A stretch of 64,000 nt of DNA from Arthrobacter psychrochitiniphilus (lineage in GTDB: Bacteria > Actinomycetota > Actinomycetes > Actinomycetales > Micrococcaceae): NCBI RefSeq assembly GCF_003185915.1, contig NZ_QHLZ01000005.1, forward strand, positions 203,997 to 267,996, given 5' to 3'. The position numbers and the translations under genes were made by a program. Of this stretch, positions 57,293-64,000 are shown piece by piece. The notes beneath the pieces are model-generated. The model worked only from the letters and a program-made list of their open reading frames with translations. It made no database searches and was not told the DNA's origin. Every line of letters starts with the position of its first letter. Within the stretch, counting starts at the first letter, position 1.

Positions 57293-57820
57293 AACTGTGA
57301 GAGAGGCTGAACGGATATGAGTTGCTTGAGGCCGTGGGAATAGAGACGACCTTTGAAGTTGAGAGTGTTGATTTTCTCGAGCAAATCGCTGAAGAGTCTG
57401 AATACAGCAATCAATAGCTGTAAGCGTGTTCTGGGCCACAGATTGGCAAGTGACAATTCCAACCGACCCTCAACAAACTCTCCAGAATCAACGCAAACTG
57501 GAGAGTGTTTAGTAGCTGCCATTGTTCCGCATCTTCCCCGGAAGCGCAGGTCAATACTGGGTAGTGACAAGGGATAGTAGGTTGATGCTTGGAAAGCGGC
57601 GATGCCAGCCGCCAGCCACTGTTTGACGGTTTTGGGCTGCACAGCATTCTTATGGACCGGCCAGCAGCGAGGAGGCCTGCCCACCGGGAATCCGGCGAGC
57701 GGCGCATTCCTAAGCGTATGTCTGATCATTAGCGTGTGTATCCGCCCCCGTCTGCCTGCGTTTGAGGACCCTTGGGCTTCGGGGCAACCCGTGTCGCGTG
57801 TAAAGGGAGAGTCCACTTGG
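57293..57820. other. Region without a recognised gene inside the integrated element
   Basis: About 530 bp lie between the Tn3 fragment and the right repeat cluster. A minus-strand frame stays open through it and beyond (57942 to 57262), but its residues follow no family and it reads through the repeat cluster. I do not call it a gene. Confidence 0.4.
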
Positions 57821-57827
57821 CTGAAAA

Positions 57828-57881
57828 GGGGGAGTGATTTCTGAAGAAAGTTTTGTTGAATTGGGGGAGTAAAGGGGGAGT
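57828..57881 (+). repeat. GGGGGAGT short repeats, right cluster
   Basis: Exact GGGGGAGT copies lie at 57828-57835, 57863-57870 and 57874-57881, all in the same orientation, immediately inside the right att-like repeat. They match the pair just inside the left repeat. Confidence 0.45.
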
Positions 57882-57888
57882 TGGGCCG

Positions 57889-57988
57889 TTTTTGGCCTTT
57901 AACGACTCTGACCTGCAGAATGAAACCGCAGGTCAGAGGCACTTTTTGGTGCCCCGGGCGGGAATTGAACCGACGGCCAAGAGAATCT
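57889..57988 (-). repeat. Right att-like repeat containing a tRNA 3' end
   Basis: This block matches the left repeat: TTTTTGGCC, the stem CTCTGACCTGC ... GCAGGTCAGAG, and a 42-bp tRNA-like piece at 57947-57988 with 36 of 42 bases identical to 53493-53534. On the minus strand it reads GAATTCCCGCC-like T-arm sequence and ends CCGGGGCACCA. The T-stem here has mismatches, so it is not a working tRNA end. The two blocks start 4,455 bp apart. Confidence 0.6.
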
Positions 57989-58036
57989 CAGGTTCAAATT
58001 CTGCAAATATGCCAGCTACCAAAAGAGCTCCGGGCG

Positions 58037-58534
58037 CTACGAGTGACCGATCCTCGCCGTCAGTGCTTTCGTGATGAGAATCAGATCTGCCGGTGCCAGT
58101 TCAATATCGAAGCCGCGCTGGCCGCCAGAGACAAATATGCTGCTGTACTCCAGGGATGAGCTATCAAGAACAGTGGGGGAGGGCTGGCGCTGACCGATGG
58201 GGGAGAGGCCACCCAGGACGTAGCCTGTGCGCCGCTGGGCTACGGCCGGATCAGCCATTGCGGCCTTCTTGTGGCCCATGGCCTGGGCCAGCGCCTTCAA
58301 ATCTAGAGTCCCATTGACCGGAACAATGGCGACCGTGAGCGTGCCAGCAACATCTGTCATGAGCGTTTTGAACACCCGTTCCGGCGCGATGCCCAGAACA
58401 TCCGCCGCCTCCATGCCGTAACTCGTAGCGGCGGGATCGTGCGCGTACGCGTGGGCGGTGAACGCAATCCCAGCCTTGGTCAAGGCAATAGTTGCAGGGG
58501 TGCCAGGACCTGCACCCGCTGATTTCTTGGCCAT
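58037..58534 (-). CDS. ybaK: Cys-tRNA(Pro)/Cys-tRNA(Cys) deacylase YbaK
   Basis: The 165-residue trans-editing hydrolase has TPATIALTKAGIAFTAHAYA, the VFKTLMTDVAG segment with the catalytic lysine region, GHKKAAMADPAVAQRRTGYV, LGGLSPIGQRQPSPTVLDSS and FVSGGQRGFDIELAPADL. It removes cysteine wrongly loaded on tRNA-Pro. It lies 24 nt downstream of sufE on the same strand. Confidence 0.92.
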   Translation of the reverse strand: MAKKSAGAGPGTPATIALTKAGIAFTAHAYAHDPAATSYGMEAADVLGIAPERVFKTLMTDVAGTLTVAIVPVNGTLDLKALAQAMGHKKAAMADPAVAQRRTGYVLGGLSPIGQRQPSPTVLDSSSLEYSSIFVSGGQRGFDIELAPADLILITKALTARIGHS

Positions 58535-58558
58535 GATTCTCTGGTTCCGCCGTTCAGC

Positions 58559-59017
58559 CTATGCAGCCGGACGGACGCCATTGGCAAGCTTGCGCTTGAC
58601 GCGGCCCAGCATGGCGGACATGCCACGCATACGCAGGGGCGAGATGGCGCGTGTCAAGCCCAACTGTTCCGGCATGTCATCCGGGACGGCCAGAATCTGC
58701 TCAGCAGTCAACCCATCCAGTCCTTCGAAGAGAACCGAGGCGAAGCCGCGGGTGGTGGGTGCCTCAGGCGGGGCCTGGAAAAATAGGCGAATCACATCGC
58801 CGTTGTCAGTCGCTTCGGATTCCACCGTCAAGAACAGGGGTGACTGGCATTCCATAACTTGTTCCAGAAGTTCAGGATGCTTGAGCAGCCGTTCCGGCAG
58901 GGCAGGAAGCGAGCGGGAGAATTCCAGCAACAGCGTCAAGCGGTCGCGTTCTTCCAATTCCTGGAAGTCATTGACGATTTCGGCCAGTGCTGGGGGGAGT
59001 GCTTGTGAAGTAGTCAT
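58559..59017 (-). CDS. sufE: SufE family sulfur acceptor protein
   Basis: The 152-residue protein has the SufE fold: LAEIVNDFQELEERDRLTLL, LPERLL, the conserved cysteine in VMECQSPLFLTVES, FFQAPPEAPTTRGFASVL and GLTRAISPLRMRGMSAML. The cysteine accepts persulfide sulfur from a cysteine desulfurase for Fe-S cluster assembly. The ATG at 59017 is used; an extra TTG codon precedes it. It neighbours a rhodanese-type sulfurtransferase gene. Confidence 0.9.
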   Translation of the reverse strand: MTTSQALPPALAEIVNDFQELEERDRLTLLLEFSRSLPALPERLLKHPELLEQVMECQSPLFLTVESEATDNGDVIRLFFQAPPEAPTTRGFASVLFEGLDGLTAEQILAVPDDMPEQLGLTRAISPLRMRGMSAMLGRVKRKLANGVRPAA

Positions 59018-59094
59018 CAACTAAAGCGTACGATTCTTTTCCGGTCTTATCCAAAGTGTGTGAAACATAAATGGTGGGCCCACGGCTTCGAGGG

Positions 59095-59130
59095 CCCTGT
59101 GGTTGGGTCGCCAGCGACCCAACCACAGGG
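59095..59130 (-). terminator. Rho-independent-like terminator after sseA
   Basis: CCCTGTGGTTGGGTCGC (59095-59111) and its exact complement (59114-59130) form a 17-bp inverted repeat with a two-base gap. It lies directly after the sulfurtransferase stop (minus strand) and before sufE. Confidence 0.7.
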
Positions 59131-59142
59131 AGATGCTGGGGA

Positions 59143-60063
59143 CTAGTTTGAGGCGGGCAGTTCCCCGCGCTCAGGGCCAACAGCGATGGGCACGCGCACG
59201 GCGTTGCCCCACTCGGTCCAGGAACCGTCATAGTTACGCACAGTGTCAAAGCCCAGTAGGTACTTCAGGGCAAACCAGGTGTGGCTGGAGCGTTCACCAA
59301 TGCGGCAGTACGCCACCACGTCATCTCCGGGAACAAGGCCAGCTTCCCCGAGATAAAGAGCCTCAAGTTCCTCGCGGGTGCGGTAGCTGCCGTCCTCGGC
59401 AGCGGCGCGCGCCCACGGGATGGACGCTGCAGTGGGGATATGGCCACCCCGCAGTGTTCCTTCCTGAGGGTAGGCGGGCATGTGGGTGCGCTCGCCCGTG
59501 TATTCCTCAGTGGAACGGACATCGATGAGGGGCTTGCCCAGGTGCGCTAGCACGTCTTCCTTGTAGGCACGGATGGGAGCGTCGTTGCGCTCCACCACCG
59601 GGTAACCGGCCGACGGTGTAACAACAGTGCGCTCGGTGGTCAGTTCGCGGCCCTCGGCGATCCACTTGTCTCGGCCGCCGTCGAGCAGGCGGACGTCTTC
59701 GTGACCGAACAAGGTGAAGACCCACAGAGCGTACGCGGCCCACCAGTTGGACTTGTCACCGTAGACAATGACAGTGCTGTCTCGCGAGATGCCCTTGGCT
59801 TGGGCGAGCAGCGCAAAAGCCGCGCCGTCAATGTAGTCGCGAGTGACGTCGTCGTTCAGGTCAGTGTGCCAGTCGATCTTGACGGCGCCGGGGATGTGGC
59901 CGGTTTCGTACAAGAGCACGTCTTCGTCGGACTCGACAAGAACAATACGCCCGTCCGTTGCGGCGCCATCGGCGAGAGCCTCGGCCAGCCACTGCGAGGA
60001 AACCAGACGCTCCGGGTGGGCGTAGGAGGCGAACTTCTCGTTTGTTTCTACTGCAACTGGCAT
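59143..60063 (-). CDS. sseA: Thiosulfate/3-mercaptopyruvate sulfurtransferase (rhodanese)
   Basis: The 306-residue protein has two rhodanese domains. The N-terminal, inactive one has [20 protein letters not shown], and [17 protein letters not shown]. The C-terminal one has [35 protein letters not shown] and the active-site loop [19 protein letters not shown] with the catalytic cysteine. The ATG at 60063 starts [20 protein letters not shown]. It is divergent from zapE. Sulfur transfer for cofactors or detoxification is the likely role. Confidence 0.93.
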   Translation of the reverse strand: MPVAVETNEKFASYAHPERLVSSQWLAEALADGAATDGRIVLVESDEDVLLYETGHIPGAVKIDWHTDLNDDVTRDYIDGAAFALLAQAKGISRDSTVIVYGDKSNWWAAYALWVFTLFGHEDVRLLDGGRDKWIAEGRELTTERTVVTPSAGYPVVERNDAPIRAYKEDVLAHLGKPLIDVRSTEEYTGERTHMPAYPQEGTLRGGHIPTAASIPWARAAAEDGSYRTREELEALYLGEAGLVPGDDVVAYCRIGERSSHTWFALKYLLGFDTVRNYDGSWTEWGNAVRVPIAVGPERGELPASN

Positions 60064-60262
60064 GATGCCCCTTCTGATTTTAACCGTCCCGGCCGGTGCC
60101 GCCCGGGAATTTCCGGGACGCTTCTGCGGCCATGGGAGAAGATTGGCTGGCCGCCGCACATGGGGACAGCAGCGTTTCCTGTTCTATCAGCTTAACGATT
60201 CAAGGCCCCGATTACTTCCCGGCGTTAACGCAACGCAATATGGCACGGGTATTCTTAGCACC

Positions 60263-61384
60263 GTGAGTTGCGGGCTTGAGCATGAGCCTGCGCAAAAAAT
60301 TCTTGATGATCGGAAATCTTTCTTGGTACAGGTTGAACAACTTTCCACGCGCCGCCCGGCAGTTTCAGTGGATGAACTGCTGGCGGGTTTTGTCCCCTCG
60401 CCGCGTTTTGGTGAAGTTTCCTTCGACAGCTACCGCCCGGATCCTGCGCAGCCGTCCCAGTCTCAGGCCGTGACCATGTTGCGTGAATTCGCTCAGGGTG
60501 CTGCCAAGAAGCCGGCCGGTGGGCTGCGTAAGTTCTTTGGCGGCAAGGCCAAAAATGCTGGGGGCGGCGGGCGTGCCGGGATCTACCTCGACGGGGGGTT
60601 TGGTGTGGGTAAGACTCACCTGCTCTCCTCGCTGTGGCACGAGGTTGAGGGGCCCAAGGCGATCGGTACCTTTGTTGAGTACACCAACCTGGTGGGGGCC
60701 CTGTCCTTCCGCAAAACGGTGGAGGCGCTCAGTGCCTACAAGTTGGTGTGCATTGACGAGTTTGAACTCGATGATCCCGGTGACACGGTGCTGATGTCCC
60801 GGCTCATGCGGGAATTGGCCGACGCCGGAGTGAAGTTGGCGGCCACCAGCAACACCCTGCCGGGTTCCTTGGGAGATGGACGTTTCGCTGCTGTGGACTT
60901 CCAGCGCGAGATCCAGGTACTGGCGGACCAGTTTGAGATCCTACATATTGATGGCGAGGATTTCCGGCACCGCGGTCTGCCCACGCCGCCGGAACCCATT
61001 GCCAACAGTGACCTGGATGCGCGCATGCGCCAGGACTTCGCCGGGCGCACGGTTGCGGTGGATGATTTCAGTGTCTTGGTGGACCACCTTGCCGGGGTTC
61101 ACCCGTCCCGCTACCGGCAGCTACTGAACGGGGTGGACGCCGTGGTCTGGCGCAATGTCCACACCATCACCGAACAGTCCGTGGCGCTGCGCTTTGTGGT
61201 TCTTGCTGACAGGCTCTATGACAAAGACGTGCCCATCTTGGCCAGTGGGGCACCCCTCGACCAGCTGTTCACCCCTGAAATGATGACCGGCGGCTACCAA
61301 AAAAAGTATTTCCGCGCCGTGTCACGTTTGACTGCGCTGGCCCGCGAGGCTCAAGAAGCCAGCGTTAGAACCCCTGCCGTATAA
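60263..61384 (+). CDS. zapE: Cell division protein ZapE/AFG1-family ATPase
   Basis: This AFG1-like AAA+ protein has VSVDELLAGFVPSPRFGEVS, the Walker A in YLDGGFGVGKTHLLSSLWH, FVEYTNLVGALSFR, Walker B LVCIDEFELDDPGDTVLM, the sensor LAATSNTLPGSLGDGRF, and a final YQKKYFRAVSRLTALARE. A GTG at 60263 is taken as the start (373 residues); other options are a TTG near 60323 or the longer frame from 60062, which overlaps the sseA start and is unlikely. It may affect FtsZ or membrane protein quality control. Confidence 0.88.
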   Translation: MSCGLEHEPAQKILDDRKSFLVQVEQLSTRRPAVSVDELLAGFVPSPRFGEVSFDSYRPDPAQPSQSQAVTMLREFAQGAAKKPAGGLRKFFGGKAKNAGGGGRAGIYLDGGFGVGKTHLLSSLWHEVEGPKAIGTFVEYTNLVGALSFRKTVEALSAYKLVCIDEFELDDPGDTVLMSRLMRELADAGVKLAATSNTLPGSLGDGRFAAVDFQREIQVLADQFEILHIDGEDFRHRGLPTPPEPIANSDLDARMRQDFAGRTVAVDDFSVLVDHLAGVHPSRYRQLLNGVDAVVWRNVHTITEQSVALRFVVLADRLYDKDVPILASGAPLDQLFTPEMMTGGYQKKYFRAVSRLTALAREAQEASVRTPAV

Positions 61385-61404
61385 ACCTGTCGCTTAAACG
61401 CGAA

Positions 61405-61442
61405 AAGGCGTCGGTGCCGTCTCTCGACGGGACCGACGCCTT
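61405..61442. terminator. Bidirectional terminator between zapE and the antitoxin gene
   Basis: AAGGCGTCGGT (61405-61415) pairs with ACCGACGCCTT (61432-61442), with an inner CCGTC/GACGG extension and a TCTC loop. It separates convergent genes. Confidence 0.75.
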
Positions 61443-61474
61443 CCTTGACGCGAAATTAAAGGGCGAAGGGCTGG

Positions 61475-61660
61475 TTACTGAGCGGCGCCGTCAACGAAAT
61501 CGCCGGCAGACTTCTGGACCGAATCAACGTGGTCCTTGAACTTGTCACCGGTCTTGCTGTCGACGAAGTCGCCAGCCTTCTCGATGCCGCCCTTGATTGC
61601 TTCCTCGTGACCGTTGATCAGTCCCGCGGCCTTGCCCTTTACATCGTCAAAAATTGACAA
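61475..61660 (-). CDS. MT0933-like antitoxin
   Basis: This 61-residue, charged protein has MSIFDDVKGKAAGLINGHEE, AIKGGIEKAGDFVDSKTGDK and a conserved FKDHVDSVQKSAGDFVDG end, matching the actinobacterial MT0933 antitoxin family. No toxin gene lies beside it, so it may be solitary. The family function is thinly supported. Confidence 0.8.
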   Translation of the reverse strand: MSIFDDVKGKAAGLINGHEEAIKGGIEKAGDFVDSKTGDKFKDHVDSVQKSAGDFVDGAAQ

Positions 61661-61813
61661 AAGGCACCTCCCTTCGATTCTGGGGCCATTGGCGCCCCAA
61701 CTTTTCCCAGCATAGTAGCGGCCCGCCCATTGTCAATAGTTCCCACGACTCTGTGGTGTGCCGCTTTCCGGGGCAGGTGTCCTTGTGCCAAAATGAACGA
61801 TGCCAAGTGGCAC

Positions 61814-61855
61814 CCGGACGAGGTGCGCCGTACCCGGCCAGCGACAAGACGGCGC
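61814..61855 (+). promoter_or_regulatory. Guanidine-III (mini-ykkC-III) riboswitch
   Basis: The sequence CCGGACGAGGTGCGCC at 61814-61829, then GTACCCGG, and then ACAAGACGGCGC ending at 61855, follows the guanidine-III pseudoknot consensus closely. The start codon of a Gdx-type exporter lies 15 nt further on, with the AAGGAG ribosome site directly after the motif. Guanidinium binding should open this site. Confidence 0.85.
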
Positions 61856-61870
61856 CAAGGAGTGGTAGTC

Positions 61871-62185
61871 ATGGCATGGATGATTTTAGTTGTGTCCGGA
61901 ATGCTGGAGGCCGTTTGGGCCACGGCACTGGGAAAGAGCGAGGGTCTTTCAAAGCTGGGCCCCAGCATCGTGTTTGTCGTGGCACTGATCGCCAGCATGG
62001 TCGGTTTGGCGTGGGCTATGCGAACGCTTCCCATCGGTACCTCATATGCGGTGTGGGTGGGAATTGGCGCCACCTTGACGGTGAGCTATGCAATGATCAC
62101 CGGCACAGAGGCAGTCTCACTGCTGAAGGTGTTGCTCTTACTAGGACTTGTTGGCTGCATTGTGGGCCTAAAAATAACCCACTAG
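61871..62185 (+). CDS. gdx: SMR-family guanidinium exporter (Gdx, formerly SugE)
   Basis: The 104-residue protein has four hydrophobic helices, with MAWMILVVSGMLEAVWATAL (conserved Glu in helix 1), GKSEGLSKLGPSIVFV, TLPIGTSYAVWVGIGA and GLKITH. GTSYAVWVGIGA and the helix 1 Glu are typical of Gdx. The guanidine-III riboswitch directly upstream supports guanidinium/H+ antiport rather than drug efflux. The ATG at 61871 has AAGGAG 13 nt upstream; GTG at 61862 is an alternative. Confidence 0.92.
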   Translation: MAWMILVVSGMLEAVWATALGKSEGLSKLGPSIVFVVALIASMVGLAWAMRTLPIGTSYAVWVGIGATLTVSYAMITGTEAVSLLKVLLLLGLVGCIVGLKITH

Positions 62186-62224
62186 TCTGTTCTGCTTCTA
62201 GCCTGCTTTGAGTTTGATGGCAAG

Positions 62225-62271
62225 AAGAAAGCCCGCCGGCCCAGCTTAGTGCTGGACCGGCGGGCTTTCTT
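62225..62271. terminator. Bidirectional terminator between gdx and csbD
   Basis: AAGAAAGCCCGCCGG (62225-62239) pairs with CCGGCGGGCTTTCTT (62257-62271), with CCAGC/GCTGG extending inward. T-rich tails lie on both sides. It serves the convergent gdx and CsbD genes. Confidence 0.8.
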
Positions 62272-62296
62272 CTTGGGTGGCGAAAGTACCTATGGC

Positions 62297-62482
62297 CTAC
62301 TTGTCGAAGACGTCCTTCGCGGCGTCCTTGACGTGCTCCCCGGCCTGTTTGGCCTTGGCTGCGGCCTGGTCCGCAGCACCTTCTGCCTGAAGTTTCTCGT
62401 TGTTGGTGACGTCCCCGAGGGATTCCTTCCCCTTGCCGACGACTTCCTGGGCCTTGTTGCTGATCTTATCTCCGAGTCCCAT
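62297..62482 (-). CDS. CsbD family stress protein
   Basis: The 61-residue protein MGLGDKISNKAQEVVGKGKE ... has the CsbD pattern of repeated K/A/E helices (GDVTNNEKLQAEGAADQAAA, KAKQAGEHVKDAAKD). GGAGGT lies before the ATG at 62482. CsbD proteins are abundant stress-response proteins of unknown mechanism. Confidence 0.88.
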   Translation of the reverse strand: MGLGDKISNKAQEVVGKGKESLGDVTNNEKLQAEGAADQAAAKAKQAGEHVKDAAKDVFDK

Positions 62483-62634
62483 GGGACCTCCTTCAATTCG
62501 AATCCAACTAGAACGATCTCTACGGTAAGAAAAAAGTCTGAGAGTTTCCTGAGTGTTACAGCCTGCAGCGTATGGTGCGTATTACGGTGTCATTGACAGG
62601 ATCTGCCGTACTTTCCCTGTTGAGGACACGAAAT

Positions 62635-62675
62635 AAGCCCCTCCAACTCAGCGATTGTGCTGGTTAGAGGGGCTT
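62635..62675 (-). terminator. Terminator downstream of tRNA-Val(CAC)
   Basis: AAGCCCCTC (62635-62643) pairs with GAGGGGCTT (62667-62675), with CAAC..GCTGGTT-like inner pairing. It follows the 3' end of the minus-strand tRNA-Val. Confidence 0.7.
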
Positions 62676-62684
62676 TTCTTTTGG

Positions 62685-62756
62685 TGGGCGATACTGGGTT
62701 CGAACCAGCGACCTCTCCGGTGTGAACGGAACGCGCTACCACTGCGCCAATCGCCC
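62685..62756 (-). tRNA. tRNA-Val (anticodon CAC)
   Basis: On the minus strand GGGCGAT pairs with the 3' TCGCCC, the D-arm GCGC..GCGC is intact, and the anticodon loop TTCACAC gives CAC. The T-arm is GCTGG-TTCGAAC-CAGT. The CCA follows in the genome (62684-62682). Confidence 0.92.
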
Positions 62757-63293
62757 AATTTGCTTCCACTAACCCGCGGGCTGTGTGTGTTCCTTGGTGC
62801 GTTCAAAACAATAGCCCAAACTTTTCGCAGCGCATAATTTGCCGTGTTCGAATACGTGGTTCGAATACGTGGCCCTGCCGAAGGATCGGCCGCGAATCGC
62901 TCACCGCGGCGTGTCTTTGATGTACGCGCTGCTCTAAGCTGGCCCCACGCCAGCGCCGCCCCTTACGGAACGATGCGCCACCGAGGGACGCTAAAAGCGC
63001 CACCGGGGAGACGGTGCTGCATTTGTAAATGATGAATGTGACGAGGGCCTCATGAAGGATTACTGTCCTAAATGGCTTTAAAAGGCTCCAATATGGCTGG
63101 AAATGACACTCGTGTAATTCGAATGTCGGGCTCAAAAACCGCACCAATTCAACGATTTCCCTGTGGTGGTGGCTGTCAAAGATGTGCGGGGGAGTGTTCG
63201 ATTTGGCGTTTGGGATTCTGCTCATGTAATGTTTTCACCGCAGCAACACGGACTACCGAAGCGGAAACGCAGAGGCTAGGAAATGTAGCTTGT
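62757..63293. other. Gene-free region between tRNAs, with a 13-bp tandem repeat
   Basis: GTTCGAATACGTG is repeated directly at 62846-62858 and 62859-62871. The remaining 500 bp show no supported gene or RNA. The tRNA-Val promoter (minus) and the tRNA-Gly promoter (plus) must lie here. Confidence 0.5.
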
Positions 63294-63366
<73 letters not shown>

Positions 63367-63392
63367 CGCATGACACCATAGTCAGTTCGCAT

Positions 63393-63463
63393 GGTGGGGT
63401 GGCCGAGAGGCGAGGCAACGGACTGCAAATCCGTGCACACGGGTTCGAATCCCGTTCCCACCT
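63393..63463 (+). tRNA. tRNA-Cys (anticodon GCA)
   Basis: GGTGGGG pairs with TCCCACC; the anticodon arm ACGGA-CTGCAAA-TCCGT gives GCA; the T-arm ACGGG-TTCGAAT-CCCGT is complete. CCA follows in the genome. Confidence 0.95.
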
Positions 63464-63514
63464 CCATTTGGCTGATCTATTGTGTTTTGCTGTATAGTTC
63501 AGCGAGATGCCTTA

Positions 63515-63586
63515 GGGCGATTGGCGCAGCGGTAGCGCGCTTCCCTGACACGGAAGAGGTCACTGGTTCGATCCCAGTATCGCCCA
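63515..63586 (+). tRNA. tRNA-Val (anticodon GAC), copy 1
   Basis: GGGCGAT pairs with TCGCCC; anticodon arm CTTCC-CTGACAC-GGAAG gives GAC; T-arm ACTGG-TTCGATC-CCAGT. Part of the 199-bp duplicated unit. Confidence 0.95.
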
Positions 63587-63638
63587 CGGATGAATGTAAA
63601 AATTCATTCTCTTCGGAAGCAATTTCGAAAAAAGTATT

Positions 63639-63711
<73 letters not shown>

Positions 63712-63732
63712 CGTAAAAAATGGTTCGGGAAT

Positions 63733-63758
63733 TACCGGAATCCTACGGGATTCCGGTA
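63733..63758 (+). terminator. Hairpin between the two tRNA units
   Basis: TACCGGAATCC (63733-63743) pairs with GGATTCCGGTA (63748-63758) around a TACG loop, followed by GTTT. It lies after the first Val-Gly unit and may end its transcript. Confidence 0.6.
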
Positions 63759-63800
63759 GTTTCATCTTGACCCAAGATTTTCATTGAATAATGAGAATTT

Positions 63801-63872
63801 GGGCGATTGGCGCAGCGGTAGCGCGCTTCCCTGACACGGAAGAGGTCACTGGTTCGATCCCAGTATCGCCCA
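63801..63872 (+). tRNA. tRNA-Val (anticodon GAC), copy 2
   Basis: Identical to the tRNA-Val at 63515-63586, with GAC anticodon. Confidence 0.95.
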
Positions 63873-63924
63873 CGGATGAATGTAAAAATTCATTCTCTTC
63901 GGAAGCAATTTCGAAAAAAGTATT

Positions 63925-63997
<73 letters not shown>

Positions 63998-64000
63998 CGA

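Noticed and set aside
57262..57942. A 226-codon minus-strand open frame
   Set aside because: It runs through the Tn3 fragment start and the GGGGGAGT repeat cluster and has no recognisable domain.
57947..57988. A second possible tRNA gene
   Set aside because: Same partial structure, and the T-stem contains mismatches.

Overview
The window looks like a chromosome segment of a high-GC actinobacterium, most likely an Arthrobacter-like member of the Micrococcaceae. The reasons are the GC-rich codon use, the actinobacterial types of succinate dehydrogenase, transaldolase, ZapE and MT0933-like antitoxin, and the housekeeping block ybaK-sufE-sseA-zapE next to a tRNA cluster. The assignment is inference from gene content only.

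Layout. 1-3 kb: two decayed genes (DUF2252 and an aconitase with many internal deletions). 3-9.5 kb: minus-strand redox genes, namely sdhCAB, an FAD-dependent ferredoxin reductase and a cytochrome b561/molybdopterin fusion oxidoreductase. 9.5-17 kb: a sugar/H+ symporter, then transketolase, transaldolase, a PRC-barrel protein, a frame-disturbed flavin reductase and a broken diacylglycerol kinase-like gene. 16.6-22.5 kb: a universal stress protein (Usp) overlapping an MgtA-type P-ATPase, a broken YbhN-like flippase and an ABC1/UbiB kinase. 22.9-28.3 kb: a shrunken slipin, phosphoketolase and a plasma-membrane-type H+ P-ATPase. 28.4-34.8 kb: a HAD phosphatase/mutase fused to a VOC domain, a GH65 disaccharide phosphorylase, DUF488 and a PfkB-type sugar kinase. 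35.2-42.8 kb: a complete nine-gene V/A-type ATPase operon. 43-52.6 kb: flavodoxin, two intact and one decayed Usp, a pyridoxamine-oxidase-fold protein, phosphoenolpyruvate synthase, a frameshifted VIT1-like transporter, and scraps of IS elements and of a NuoF/ferredoxin pair. 53.4-58 kb: a small integrated element between two imperfect 100-bp repeats that carry a tRNA 3' end; it holds a toxin-antitoxin pair, an excisionase with an integrase remnant, a heliorhodopsin and a Tn3 transposase fragment. 58-64 kb: ordinary housekeeping genes, a guanidine-III riboswitch with its Gdx exporter, CsbD, and seven tRNA genes including a tandem 199-bp Val-Gly duplication.

How it may work together. The first 53 kb reads like an energy-limitation or hypoxia island. 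It has alternative carbon flow (phosphoketolase, transketolase, transaldolase, PPS, PfkB, GH65 phosphorylase), several ion-motive ATPases (V/A-type, H+ P-type, Mg2+ P-type), a fumarate-reductase-like SdhCAB, flavodoxin and multiple Usp proteins. Five upstream regions carry a near-palindrome close to GGGACTTTGGACCCT, four of them with a -10-like hexamer 33-34 nt from the palindrome centre. This resembles the DevR/DosR box of Mycobacterium tuberculosis, whose regulon also contains Usp proteins, a Usp-linked P-type ATPase and PfkB. No DosR-type regulator is encoded in the window. The island also holds an unusual number of genes broken by internal deletions and frameshifts.
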